Below, one piece after another: positions 17,150-26,518 of a DNA stretch of 64,000 nt. The position numbers were made by a program, and so were the translations under genes. Location: the NCBI GenBank assembly GCA_964598565.1, contig CAZRCG010000005.1, positions 1 to 64,000 of the forward strand. The letters run 5' to 3'. The notes below the pieces were generated by a model that saw only the letters and a program-made list of their open reading frames with translations, was not told the origin of the DNA and did not search any database. The stretch's first letter is position 1; the number at the start of each line of letters is the position of its first letter. The DNA comes from CAZRCG01 sp964598565 (lineage in GTDB: Bacteria > Bdellovibrionota > UBA2394).

Positions 17150-17953
17150 CTATAACAGGCCTTGGCGCTCGGCGTAGATTCGAAATCCTTCAAGCAAATC
17201 GGTAAACGATTCAATCTCAAACAGAACATCCTGCATGTGATGGATTTCGAAATATTGATTTCCAACCGTTGCAAAGTCCCAGGGCTGAACGCGGACTTTG
17301 TCGCTAAGCGAGTGGTAGACTTCCTCCGGAGACGAAAGAATTCCAGATCCATAGATTCGTCGGCCATGTTCTGTTTTCACAAGTCCGAACTCCACACTAA
17401 ACCAATAGATTCGTTGCAGCTGTATAAGTTGGTCGCCCGAAGCTTTTGCCGCCGCACGTCCGTAAAATTCGTAAAAGGCCGCAAATACGGGATTGGTAAT
17501 CAAAGGCAGGTGGCCAAAGATATCATGAAACATATCGGGCGACGGCGTGTAGTCGAGCTCCTCTCGCTCACGAATAAAATCGGTACACGGGAACAACTTT
17601 TGCGAGAGACACTCAAAAAATTCTTTCTCAGGGACCAAACCCTCGACCCGTGTGATACGCCAGCCGGTGGCCTGTTCAAGCTTCGGGCTGATTTCCGCTA
17701 GGCGAGGAATGCGATCGGCCGGTAAATCTAAGAGACGAAGACCCTCTAAAAACTCTGGCACCGCCCGATTGGGAAGCGCCTTCATTTGGCGATCAAACAT
17801 AATAGCCCAAGTTTCATGCTCTTCGTCGGAATAGAGCGGAATTCTCACTTTGGAAAGATTAGCCTCGTGCCCTGTCGTGATCGTCACAGAGGCGTCTCGG
17901 TATTGATCGGTAACCGATTTCATCGTGCGAACTACCTTAGGCGACAAAGCCAC
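17150..17953 (-). CDS. phhA: Phenylalanine 4-hydroxylase
   Basis: 267 residues from a GTG at 17953 with GGAG seven bases upstream. An ATG at 18088 in the same frame would overlap the divergent hydrolase gene; another at 17923 is possible. Iron ligands are visible: HDIFGH (two His) and Glu in YWFSVEFGL. Other family features are PDMFHDIFGHLPLL-like text, IYGSGILSSPEE and a C-terminal FE(I)ESF segment. Converts phenylalanine to tyrosine using a pterin and O2. No pterin-recycling gene (phhB) lies beside it. Confidence 0.93.
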   Translation of the reverse strand: MALSPKVVRTMKSVTDQYRDASVTITTGHEANLSKVRIPLYSDEEHETWAIMFDRQMKALPNRAVPEFLEGLRLLDLPADRIPRLAEISPKLEQATGWRITRVEGLVPEKEFFECLSQKLFPCTDFIREREELDYTPSPDMFHDIFGHLPLITNPVFAAFYEFYGRAAAKASGDQLIQLQRIYWFSVEFGLVKTEHGRRIYGSGILSSPEEVYHSLSDKVRVQPWDFATVGNQYFEIHHMQDVLFEIESFTDLLEGFRIYAERQGLL

Positions 17954-18024
17954 GATCCACTCCTTTTGTTGGGTTCTTTCCTCGCTCTTATTGTGCTTCA
18001 CTTCTATTATAACAGACAAACAAA

Positions 18025-18714
18025 ATGTGCCCCCAAGCCCTTCATTTTGAGCCCCTGATCCTGCGAGAGACTCCTTCGGATAAGGCAACGCCTTCAGGGC
18101 TTCTCATTCTCGTTCACGGACGAACGGGCAATCTGCGCGTTCTGGAATTCATGGCCAAGCGCCAAGCGCTGCGAGCGTTTACGCGTCTTTTAGTACAAGC
18201 TCCTTATACGGAGACAAGACCTGAGCAAAAAGACGAAGGTTTCTCGTGGTATCGTGATAAACGCAGCGGCCTAGAAGAATCGCGAAAACGTCTCGATCTC
18301 TTGGTCGATGCTGCCTTAGAGGCCGGCTGGGCACCGAGAGATATTTATTGGCTAGGCTTTTCTCAGGGCTCTGCCATGATTTTAGATCTTGCGCTTAGGC
18401 AGCACTCTCTCTTTGGAGGTTTTGTCTGCGTTTCAGGCTTCTGTTTGTCGCGTCCCGAAGACGTGCCCACTTTCTCACCGCAAGCTTCGAGCCAACGAAT
18501 CTTGATCACTCATGGAAGTCGAGACCAGATACTTACGTTAGATTACGCACAAACATCGTACGAAATTTTACGTTTAAGTGGCATCCCTTTTCAATGGAAG
18601 GTCTTTGACAAACCGCACAGCTTTAAGTTGAAGGAGGAGATTCCATTCATCGAGTCTCAACTCCTTGAATGGGCGGCTCATCGTTCGGGTGTAATATCCG
18701 AAGCGATAACCTAG
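18025..18714 (+). CDS. Alpha/beta hydrolase, phospholipase/carboxylesterase family
   Basis: 229 residues. LLILVHGRTGN near residues 26-36 gives the oxyanion-hole strand. LGFSQGSAM near 111-119 holds the nucleophile (GxSxG). ITHGSRDQIL carries the acid and FDKPHSFK the histidine. Fits the Abhydrolase_2 carboxylesterase group. No signal peptide. Divergent from phhA. Substrate unknown. Confidence 0.85.
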   Translation: MCPQALHFEPLILRETPSDKATPSGLLILVHGRTGNLRVLEFMAKRQALRAFTRLLVQAPYTETRPEQKDEGFSWYRDKRSGLEESRKRLDLLVDAALEAGWAPRDIYWLGFSQGSAMILDLALRQHSLFGGFVCVSGFCLSRPEDVPTFSPQASSQRILITHGSRDQILTLDYAQTSYEILRLSGIPFQWKVFDKPHSFKLKEEIPFIESQLLEWAAHRSGVISEAIT

Positions 18715-18741
18715 TCGGATAAGGACACACCCAAGCCATCT

Positions 18742-19623
18742 ATGGAATCCACTTATTTCTACGCTCTCGGTTCGGCGCTCGCATTCTCTTCTGCAAGCCT
18801 CATCTTCACGCTGTTTGCTCGCAAACTCACAGTGGCATGGATGAACGCCTTCAAGGCCATCGTGGCCTTTGTTTCATTTGGAATGGCTTATATTGTCACA
18901 AAAGATTTTTCTGTTCTGCCGTCATTGTTGAGCGTTGTTTGTTTCTTTTGTAGCGGTCTGATCGGCCTCAATTTAGCCGATTTTTTGTTGGTGAAATCTT
19001 TTAAGACCATGGGGCCTTCTCGAACACTCATGATCTTTAGTTTTCAGCCTCTGTTTTTGGGGTTTCTCTCTTTTCTTGTTCTGGATCAAGCGCTCACAGG
19101 TCGAACATTGTTAGGCATCCTCTTTATGATGTCGTGCGTTTTTTGTATTTCTTACGAGCAGTTCCATCGCGAGAGGAAATGGGACGTCAGAGGTCCCCTC
19201 ATCGCATTTGCAGGCATGATTCTCGATTCCTTTGGGATTTTGCTAACACGCAGCGCTTTCGAGATCGACCGATCTGTCACTGTTTTGGAGGGTAATTTTT
19301 ATCGAACCTTGGGTGCGTGCGCGGGCTTCTTCGTACTGAGTCTTTTCTATCGAATCGATTTGAAGAAACGCTTCGTACGAATGAACTCGAGAGCCAGACT
19401 GCTAGTGATTACGGGTGCTTTTCTCGGCACATTTGCCGCGCTGTGGATGCATCTGAGCGCCATTCGACAAGGCCACCTCGCCACGGTCACTGCCATCGTG
19501 GGTACTGCACCCGTCTTAGCCGCCATCTTTGAATCTGTGGCCGCTCGAAAAAAGCCCTCGCGATTTCTGGTGGTCGCCCTTATTCTGTTTGCTATGGGTT
19601 TTTACGCGATCATCAACGCATAG
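18742..19623 (+). CDS. EamA/DMT-family transporter
   Basis: 293 residues, about ten hydrophobic helices in two five-helix halves. The first half begins YALGSALAFSSASLIF, and the second repeat begins near residue 155 (GPLIAFAGMILDSFGILL). Typical drug/metabolite transporter organisation in the inner membrane. Substrate and direction cannot be told from sequence. Confidence 0.85.
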   Translation: MESTYFYALGSALAFSSASLIFTLFARKLTVAWMNAFKAIVAFVSFGMAYIVTKDFSVLPSLLSVVCFFCSGLIGLNLADFLLVKSFKTMGPSRTLMIFSFQPLFLGFLSFLVLDQALTGRTLLGILFMMSCVFCISYEQFHRERKWDVRGPLIAFAGMILDSFGILLTRSAFEIDRSVTVLEGNFYRTLGACAGFFVLSLFYRIDLKKRFVRMNSRARLLVITGAFLGTFAALWMHLSAIRQGHLATVTAIVGTAPVLAAIFESVAARKKPSRFLVVALILFAMGFYAIINA

Positions 19624-19649
19624 ACACCTTAAATTGAAGGGGCGCTAAC

Positions 19650-20075
19650 ATGAGATTATCGATCGCTCATTGGAAAGAGTTGGTATCCTTTCCCGAATGG
19701 AAAGGCGTCCGACTGCGAGCCAAGCTCGACACAGGCGCAAAATCGAGCGCCATTCATGCCGAAGAATTCGAAGTCGTACGGCATCCCTCGACGATCTCGA
19801 GACCGGTGAATGAAGTTCTCCATTTTAAAATTAAAGTGGCCACCCGGTATCAGTGGGTTTCGGCTCCCATTCTCGAATACAAGAATGTAAAAAATAGCGG
19901 CGGCAAAATCGAAGAACGCCCATTTATTGAAGCTCAAATTCAAGTCATGGGGCGAAGAGAACGCATTGTGATGAGTGTCACAAATCGAGAAAAAATGAGA
20001 TTTCCGATTCTTTTAGGTCGAAGTTTTTTAGCAGGCAAATTTTTAGTGGATTCGAGTTCGTCTCGAAGCTCCTAA
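19650..20075 (+). CDS. Retropepsin-like aspartic protease, putative ATP-dependent zinc protease family
   Basis: 141 residues. LRAKLDTGAKSSAIHA near residues 24-39 holds the DTGA active-site motif of retropepsin-like proteins. RFPILLGRSFLAGKFLVD near the end is the matching C-terminal strand. This is the RimB/COG4067 family, often encoded next to RimK-type ATP-grasp ligases, but no rimK is adjacent here. The 18-bp gap to pgeF suggests co-transcription. Confidence 0.8.
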   Translation: MRLSIAHWKELVSFPEWKGVRLRAKLDTGAKSSAIHAEEFEVVRHPSTISRPVNEVLHFKIKVATRYQWVSAPILEYKNVKNSGGKIEERPFIEAQIQVMGRRERIVMSVTNREKMRFPILLGRSFLAGKFLVDSSSSRSS

Positions 20076-20092
20076 TAGTACGAAGAGAGCTT

Positions 20093-20797
20093 ATGAAGGA
20101 AGAATCGCTGTTAATAAAGTCGGTTTTACTCTCAAAAACAAATAATGTTGTCGTTGCCGGCACCATCGTGCACCATGTTCGAGAGGCTCAAGGCTGTCTT
20201 TTGAAACAAGTTCATGGCTCTCGTGGATGGCGACGAACGCGCGAGAACTGCCGCGACGTTCTTGAAGGCGATTGGCATTTTACCTACGAAGAAAATACTC
20301 CCCTCGTTGTTTGCGTTGCTGATTGTACGGCCGTGCTACTCGCCGGAGAAAACGCAAGTGGCTCTTTTGTGGCCGCCTTACACGCGGGATGGCGCGGCAC
20401 AGCCGATCACATTATAGAAAAATCACTCGACGTTTTGAAGCCGCTGCACGGAACCGTGACGGCTTGGTTGTCGCCTTCAATTTGTCAGAATCACTTTGAG
20501 GTTGGTCCAGAGGTCCTAGACGCCTTAGGGTGCGAAACGACGCAGTATGCTCGCCCGGGACTTGGCGACCGTGCACGCCCGGACACTAGCGACCGACATT
20601 TTTTGGATCTTCGTTCTCTCCAAAAGAGTCGTCTGAAAAATTTCGATATCGCCATCACGGAAGATTCTCGCTGTACCTACTGCGACCCGGCATTGGTATC
20701 GTATCGCCGCGACGGTCCGCAACTCTTGCGCCGAATGGCCTATTCTGTGACTCGAATTCCCGTGACCTCAGCCGCGGGTCTCCACGACCTCCCGTAG
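20093..20797 (+). CDS. pgeF: Peptidoglycan editing factor, laccase-domain protein
   Basis: 234 residues. Visible motifs are LKQVHGSRGW (His), VCVADCTAVLLAGE (Cys), AALHAGWRGTADHI (His) and DSRCTYCDPALVSYRRDG. These are the conserved metal and active-site positions of the YfiH/PgeF/DUF152 family. PgeF removes wrongly incorporated residues from UDP-MurNAc precursors; some homologues act on purine nucleosides. Cytoplasmic. Confidence 0.9.
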   Translation: MKEESLLIKSVLLSKTNNVVVAGTIVHHVREAQGCLLKQVHGSRGWRRTRENCRDVLEGDWHFTYEENTPLVVCVADCTAVLLAGENASGSFVAALHAGWRGTADHIIEKSLDVLKPLHGTVTAWLSPSICQNHFEVGPEVLDALGCETTQYARPGLGDRARPDTSDRHFLDLRSLQKSRLKNFDIAITEDSRCTYCDPALVSYRRDGPQLLRRMAYSVTRIPVTSAAGLHDLP

Positions 20798-20893
20798 GCG
20801 TGTTTTAACCCATCTGAGAGCGATTAATTCTCATGTCAGGGAGCAGTCCAATCGGAGCATTTGGCACTGAATTTGCACCCTTAAGCTGAGAAG

Positions 20894-22192
20894 ATGTCAG
20901 CGCGAAGTCCCCACTCCCCCGTTATGAGGCCCCTTTTGTATGCGATGGTCTGGGTTTGCGCCACAAGCCTTGAACCTAGTCAGGCAAGCGAGTCTGTGGC
21001 TGAAGCTCAACTTAAGTCGGCTACGAATATCGCCTCGATGGTGAGTCATTTGGTTAAACTAGCTGGCGCGACGACAACCGATTTTAAAGTATCGTTGTCG
21101 ATCGAGGGTTCGCTCGGCGAGATGCTCGATGGGAGTTGCCGAATTGAGGATCCCACGGTTGGAGTCGACTGGATATTGGACTCGGCCTATAAGAAAAATC
21201 TTCAACGCAATCCATTTTATGACCAGTTTCTTCCTTCCATTTCTGTGGGTCAGGCAGGCTCTGTTTTTTCTACCGTGTACACAAAACGAGATGGAATCGA
21301 CTGGGCGCTGATGACCACCCCTCCTGGCAAACCCGTTCCTATCGAAATTAGTGGGGATAAAATGGGAACCCTTCACTTTGATCTTCACTCGATAACCGCC
21401 TTCACTCAACCTCCTTCAAAAGAAGGGGGCACGCGCGTCGTTCCGTTTTTGTGCGAACTAACTTCGAAATCGATGATACAAAATCCCGCTTGCTACGGAC
21501 TTGTTTGGCAAGATTCTGAGAGCAAAGAATGGAAGTATCGCTTAGCGGTGATACCGAAATCAGCCAATCATGATGCGACGAAAATGCTCTACGATATCGC
21601 TCAACCCGATTTAGATCCGAAATGCTTTTTTCCCGACCATTGCTTTAGCGATAGCGAAGTCGACAGGGCGGCCCGCCTTAAAGAACTTGCCACGCTGTCT
21701 CCTCTGCTTCAGCAAATGGCAGAGCGGGTAGAAGAGTCAAAGAGTCAGGACAGCCGAGATACCAATGTCGTGGGATTTCCAGATCAGCCACTTTTTCTAA
21801 TCGAAGGCTCGTTAACCGACTTCAAACAAAAGAAAAAGTTTTTGGGTCGTTCTGTCATGATTCCTATGGATACTGTCATCAGCGCTCCGAAAAGCTTGTC
21901 AGCGCCAAACGAGCTACGCAATACCCTGTCACTGCATTTTCGAGACAATCATTTTGTGCATTTTGCCTATCAAGACTTTAAACGAGGCCAAGACATTAAA
22001 AATATGAGTCTCGATTTTTTTGTTCAGTCTCGCAATGGCACCCTGCAACCTCAGGCAGGCTCCGCACGCTTAGATCTGCGTGAGGGAAGTAAGGATCCTA
22101 TCAGTTGGACCTTCAATTTGCTACCGAGCCTTTTGTTTCGTGCTGCAGCTCCCGAAATGCCCTCAAGTTACTCCCTAAGTATTAACAAGTGA
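20894..22192 (+). CDS. Secreted protein of unknown function
   Basis: 432 residues from the first ATG; an ATG at 20927 gives a neater signal peptide (MRPLLYAMVWVCATSLEPSQA) cleaved before SESVAEA. Four Cys occur in the body of the mature protein. No membrane helix follows, so it is probably periplasmic or exported. I recognise no domain. It lies between pgeF and the liu cluster without obvious link to either. Confidence 0.7.
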   Translation: MSARSPHSPVMRPLLYAMVWVCATSLEPSQASESVAEAQLKSATNIASMVSHLVKLAGATTTDFKVSLSIEGSLGEMLDGSCRIEDPTVGVDWILDSAYKKNLQRNPFYDQFLPSISVGQAGSVFSTVYTKRDGIDWALMTTPPGKPVPIEISGDKMGTLHFDLHSITAFTQPPSKEGGTRVVPFLCELTSKSMIQNPACYGLVWQDSESKEWKYRLAVIPKSANHDATKMLYDIAQPDLDPKCFFPDHCFSDSEVDRAARLKELATLSPLLQQMAERVEESKSQDSRDTNVVGFPDQPLFLIEGSLTDFKQKKKFLGRSVMIPMDTVISAPKSLSAPNELRNTLSLHFRDNHFVHFAYQDFKRGQDIKNMSLDFFVQSRNGTLQPQAGSARLDLREGSKDPISWTFNLLPSLLFRAAAPEMPSSYSLSINK

Positions 22193-22245
22193 CTCTCTAA
22201 ATATTAAATCGACTCCTGTTGGCGACCTCCCTTAGTCTTTTATCG

Positions 22246-23826
22246 ATGAGTTGGGAGTCCAATCTAGACACACAAAGCGACGATTATAAAAAAAATACCG
22301 CCTACCATAAAGGCTTAGTGAGTGATCTGAAGAAGTGGCGCGACCAAGTACAAGCGGGCGGCGGAGACAGCCTTCGTAAGAAGCATGAGTCTCGAGGCAA
22401 ACTTTTTGTGCGAGATCGCATTGAAAAGCTTCTCGACCGAGCTTCGCCTTGGCTAGAGATTGCTCCTTTTGCTGCGCTCGATGCTTATGAGGGACAAGCC
22501 CCAGGGGCCGGGCTTGTTACAGGTATCGGTCGAATCTCCGGCCTGGAGTGCATGATTGTAGCCAACGATGCCACCGTCAAGGGCGGCACCTATTTTCCTC
22601 TCACCGTAAAAAAACATTTGAGAGCGCAAGAGATTGCGAGAGAGAACAAGCTGCCTTGTGTGTATTTAGTGGATTCAGGCGGTGCGTATTTGCCTCTTCA
22701 GGCTGAAGTTTTTCCAGATCGCGATCATTTTGGCCGCATCTTTTTTAACCAAGCCCAGATGTCTGCTGACGGCATTCCTCAAATTGCGGTTGTCATGGGC
22801 TCGTGTACCGCGGGCGGCGCCTATGTACCGGCAATGAGCGATATTGTGATTATGGTGAAGAATCAAGCCACCATTTTTTTGGCAGGACCTCCGCTGGTAA
22901 AAGCCGCTACTGGCGAAGATGTCGATGCAGAAACTCTGGGTGGGGCCGAAGTGCATAACAAAAAGAGTGGCGTTTCCGATTTAATGGCCGACAACGACGA
23001 ACACGCGCTTGACCTAGCCAGACGTGCCATTCGTTTCTTAAATCAAAAGAAACGCATCTCTGTCACCATTCAAAAACCTGAAGACCCCCTCTATGACGCA
23101 CAAGAGATTTACGGCATCTTGCCGAGCGACTTACGAATTCCATTCGATATACGAGAGATTCTAGCGCGTTTGGTCGATGCGTCTCATCTCGAAGAGTTTA
23201 AACCTCTCTATGGTCAGAGTCTCGTATGTGCATTTGCGCACCTGCACGGCTACCCTGTAGGAATTATTGCGAACAACGGCATTTTATTTTCTGAAAGTGC
23301 TCTTAAGGGAACTCACTTCGTTGAGCTTTGCTGCCAGAGAAAAATTCCTTTGATTTTCGTACAGAATATCACGGGCTTTATGGTGGGATCTAAATACGAA
23401 TGGGGCGGCATTGCCAAAGACGGTGCGAAGTTGGTGTCGGTGGTTTCAGCAGCGAAAGTACCAAAAATTACGTTAATTGTGGGAGGCTCTTTTGGAGCGG
23501 GCAACTACGGCATGTGTGGCCGAGCGTATCAACCACGATTTTTATTTATGTGGCCGAATGCCAAAATATCGGTCATGGGTGGCGAGCAGGCGGCATCGGT
23601 CTTATGGTCGGTACGGTCGAAGAATGAATCGCAGTCTGAGAAATCTTTCAAGGCCGAAGTGACTCAAAAATATGACCGTGAGGGAGCTGCCTTGCACTCA
23701 TCAAGTCAACTGTGGGACGACGGCATTATTGACCCTGCTGAAACGCGACAAGTGTTATCTCTCGCGCTGTCGGCGGCACTCAATGCCCCCATTGAAGAAA
23801 CCCGATTTGGTGTATTGAGAATGTAG
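22246..23826 (+). CDS. liuB: Methylcrotonoyl-CoA carboxylase, carboxyltransferase (beta) subunit
   Basis: 526 residues from the ATG at 22246 (an ATG at 22219 would add nine). The acyl-CoA carboxyltransferase folds are clear: KKHESRGKLFVRDRIEKLLD, MGSCTAGGAYVPAMSD near the N-terminal oxyanion hole, and IVGGSFGAGNYGMCGRAYQP in the C-terminal half. The biotin carboxylase subunit is two genes downstream, with a methylglutaconyl-CoA hydratase between and HMG-CoA lyase after, so methylcrotonyl-CoA (leucine pathway) is the likely substrate. Confidence 0.92.
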   Translation: MSWESNLDTQSDDYKKNTAYHKGLVSDLKKWRDQVQAGGGDSLRKKHESRGKLFVRDRIEKLLDRASPWLEIAPFAALDAYEGQAPGAGLVTGIGRISGLECMIVANDATVKGGTYFPLTVKKHLRAQEIARENKLPCVYLVDSGGAYLPLQAEVFPDRDHFGRIFFNQAQMSADGIPQIAVVMGSCTAGGAYVPAMSDIVIMVKNQATIFLAGPPLVKAATGEDVDAETLGGAEVHNKKSGVSDLMADNDEHALDLARRAIRFLNQKKRISVTIQKPEDPLYDAQEIYGILPSDLRIPFDIREILARLVDASHLEEFKPLYGQSLVCAFAHLHGYPVGIIANNGILFSESALKGTHFVELCCQRKIPLIFVQNITGFMVGSKYEWGGIAKDGAKLVSVVSAAKVPKITLIVGGSFGAGNYGMCGRAYQPRFLFMWPNAKISVMGGEQAASVLWSVRSKNESQSEKSFKAEVTQKYDREGAALHSSSQLWDDGIIDPAETRQVLSLALSAALNAPIEETRFGVLRM

Positions 23827-23877
23827 ACCCTTGCGGGAAGAATACATGTTGAGAATAAAAGGCAGGCAGGAGGTCGT

Positions 23878-24657
23878 ATGTTACTGATAGAAACAAAAAA
23901 TGCCGTTAGAACGATTTCACTCAATCGCCCTGACGTAAAAAATGCGATGGATGCGGCGACCATCGCAGAACTCACGGACGCTTTTCGAAGTATTGAACCC
24001 GAAATTCGTGCTGTTGTTCTTAAAGGCGCAGGAGATTTTTTTTGTGCGGGTGGTGACATTCAGTGGATGAAAGACTCACGCAACCTTTCAGAGTCGGAAA
24101 ATCGAAAAGACGCTCTTAAACTTGCTCAGATGATTCGAGCGGTGGACGAGTGCCCCGTGCCCGTGCTGACCCTCGTTAAGGGCGGCGCTTTTGGTGGAGG
24201 TGTTGGCCTTGTCGCTGTGAGTGATATCGTGATTGCAGAAGAAAACGCCATTTTCTCCCTTTCGGAAGTGAAGCTTGGCTTGATACCCGCAACGATTGGC
24301 CCTGTGGTTATGAGAAAAATTGGATTAAGCCAGGCGCGAAAACTCTACCTCACGGGCATGCGATTTTCTGCAATACTCGCTAAAGAAATAGGTTTGGTTC
24401 ACGACGTCGTCCCCGCCAGCTCGCTTCAATCAGTTCTTCAACACTATCTCACCGAGCTTTCATCGTCGGCCCCTCAGGCCGTTAGAGTGGCCAAGCAATT
24501 GATTCGCGATACAATGGGCCACCGCTTGTGGCAAGCGACCATTATGGAAGAGACGTCAGAAGTTCTTTCAACGATACGTGTGGGACCCGAAGCTCAAGAG
24601 GGTTTATCGGCCTTTTTCGAGAAGCGAGCTCCTCAGTGGAAATTGAGTTCTTTGTAA
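23878..24657 (+). CDS. liuC: Enoyl-CoA hydratase family, likely methylglutaconyl-CoA hydratase
   Basis: 259 residues of the crotonase fold: ISLNRPDVKNAMD, GAGDFFCAGGDIQWMKD (oxyanion region) near residues 51-67, KGGAFGGGVGLVAVSDIVIA, and SEVKLGLIPATIGP. A strong AGGAGG precedes the ATG. In leucine degradation this enzyme hydrates 3-methylglutaconyl-CoA to HMG-CoA. Position between liuB and liuD supports that role over a general enoyl-CoA hydratase. Confidence 0.88.
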   Translation: MLLIETKNAVRTISLNRPDVKNAMDAATIAELTDAFRSIEPEIRAVVLKGAGDFFCAGGDIQWMKDSRNLSESENRKDALKLAQMIRAVDECPVPVLTLVKGGAFGGGVGLVAVSDIVIAEENAIFSLSEVKLGLIPATIGPVVMRKIGLSQARKLYLTGMRFSAILAKEIGLVHDVVPASSLQSVLQHYLTELSSSAPQAVRVAKQLIRDTMGHRLWQATIMEETSEVLSTIRVGPEAQEGLSAFFEKRAPQWKLSSL

Positions 24658-24658
24658 A

Positions 24659-26518
24659 ATGACGGCTAAAGGGCAGGTGCGACCTCTCCTATTTATTGCC
24701 AATCGAGGCGAAATCGCCCGACGCATCATCCGATCGGCAAAAAGAATGAAACTCAAAACGGCGGTGGCCTTTGCAGATCAAGACGCGGATATGCCTTTCG
24801 TATATGAGGCGGACTTTAGTGTGCCCCTTAAAGGCAGAAGCTCGTTAGATACTTATTTGAATCAAAAGAAAATTTTGGCTGCCGCTCAATCGGTAGGCGC
24901 CACCCTGCTGCATCCTGGCTATGGCTTTTTGTCTGAGAATCCCTCTTTTGTTGAAGCACTTGCGTCAACAGAGATTCGCTTCATTGGGCCTACAGCCAAA
25001 GCCATGCGACTGCTGGGGGATAAAGTGGGATCGAGGCAGTTTTTAAAATATTCAAAGATTCCACTCTTACCTTTTGTAGAGAGTAAACCCGGTGAAGACC
25101 CTGAGGTCGTCTGGCAGCGATGTAAGAATATGGGATTTCCGCTGCTTATAAAACCGGCGGCGGGCGGCGGCGGAAAGGGCATGTTTCGAGTCGATGATCG
25201 AAGTCATTTCTTTGAGGCGCTTGCTTCTTCACAGCGATTGGCGCAGTCGACCTTTAATGATCCTCGCATTTTTATCGAGCGCTTTATTCAGAAGGCTCGA
25301 CACATTGAAGTGCAAATTTTAAGAGACCTTCACGGCCATTGCTTTGTGTTTGGTGAACGAGAATGCTCGCTTCAGCGACGACATCAAAAAGTAATTGAAG
25401 AAGCTCCCTGCGTCTTTCTGCCAACCACCGTGCGAGAGAGAATCTACGCGGCGTCTCGTGAGCTCGCCGAACTCGCTGACTATCACAATGCTGGCACGGT
25501 AGAGTGGATTTGGGATGGTGGGCAAGAGGTCTACTTTCTCGAAGTCAATGCGCGTCTCCAAGTGGAACATCCTGTCACGGAAGAAATTTATGGTGTCGAC
25601 TTAGTGGAACTACAGATACGTGCCGCACTGGGAGAATCTTTAAAAGATCTTTCGATCCCGGCGCCCCAAGGTCACGCCATCGAAGTGCGGCTCTGTGCGG
25701 AAGATCCGAGTGAGAATTTTATGCCGTCTGGCGGAACTATTCATAAACTTTCGTATCCTGAAGAGCCGCGAGTCGATATGGGGTTTTATGAGGGCAATAT
25801 CGTACCGGGAGAATTTGATTCTCTTTTAGGAAAATTTATCTCGAAGGCTGAAACTCGAGAAGCTGCTCGCCTAAAGCTGATCGACTCTCTTAAAACAACG
25901 GTGATCATGGGCCCTTCGACGAACCGAAGTTTTTTGCTATGGCTTTTAGAGTCCGATATTTTTAAATCTGGCGATTTATCCACCAAGTATATTGATCAGA
26001 ATCCTTTTAGGCCCAATTGGGTTCAAGGGTTAGCGGCTTTAAAGACGCTAGCGACCACAGATGATTCGCTAACCTCATCACACGCTACGCAAAGCCTCTC
26101 ACAGGAGGATGAAGACTTAGACATTTTTTCTCCTGATGTTTTCTCTCCTTGGGGCGCCATGAAAGTTCAAACAATGCACTCGCATCGAGAAGTCTTTGGC
26201 GACAAAATCTACTTTCACTATTTCTATGACGATTGGTCCATTCGTCGACCCAGAAAAAGCAACGGCTCGAGCGCCTCAAACGAAGCTGAAAGTCATGAGC
26301 TGCGATGCCCGCTGCCAGCTAAAGTGATAAAAATTTTAGTGGCGCCTGGCGCAACAACGAAGAGAGGCGAGCCCATCATGGTGATAGAAGCGATGAAGAT
26401 GGAAATCACATTGAAAGCCCCCTGCTCTGGGAAAATAGTCACTCTGAATGGCAAAGAAGGTGAGATGATGGCGGTCGACTCGATCGTCGCTGAGTGGGAG
26501 GTGAAGAATGAAGCCTGA
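24659..26518 (+). CDS. liuD: Methylcrotonoyl-CoA carboxylase, biotin carboxylase/biotin carrier (alpha) subunit
   Basis: 619 residues. The biotin carboxylase domain covers about 1-450: IANRGEIARRIIRSAKRM, LLIKPAAGGGGKGM, the RRHQKVIEEAP region and EVNARLQVEHPVTEE. The biotin carrier domain lies at the end, with VIEAMKMEITLKAP; the lysine of EAMKME near residue 580 is the biotinylation site. It starts one base after the liuC stop and overlaps liuE by 11 bp. Works with LiuB. Confidence 0.93.
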   Translation: MTAKGQVRPLLFIANRGEIARRIIRSAKRMKLKTAVAFADQDADMPFVYEADFSVPLKGRSSLDTYLNQKKILAAAQSVGATLLHPGYGFLSENPSFVEALASTEIRFIGPTAKAMRLLGDKVGSRQFLKYSKIPLLPFVESKPGEDPEVVWQRCKNMGFPLLIKPAAGGGGKGMFRVDDRSHFFEALASSQRLAQSTFNDPRIFIERFIQKARHIEVQILRDLHGHCFVFGERECSLQRRHQKVIEEAPCVFLPTTVRERIYAASRELAELADYHNAGTVEWIWDGGQEVYFLEVNARLQVEHPVTEEIYGVDLVELQIRAALGESLKDLSIPAPQGHAIEVRLCAEDPSENFMPSGGTIHKLSYPEEPRVDMGFYEGNIVPGEFDSLLGKFISKAETREAARLKLIDSLKTTVIMGPSTNRSFLLWLLESDIFKSGDLSTKYIDQNPFRPNWVQGLAALKTLATTDDSLTSSHATQSLSQEDEDLDIFSPDVFSPWGAMKVQTMHSHREVFGDKIYFHYFYDDWSIRRPRKSNGSSASNEAESHELRCPLPAKVIKILVAPGATTKRGEPIMVIEAMKMEITLKAPCSGKIVTLNGKEGEMMAVDSIVAEWEVKNEA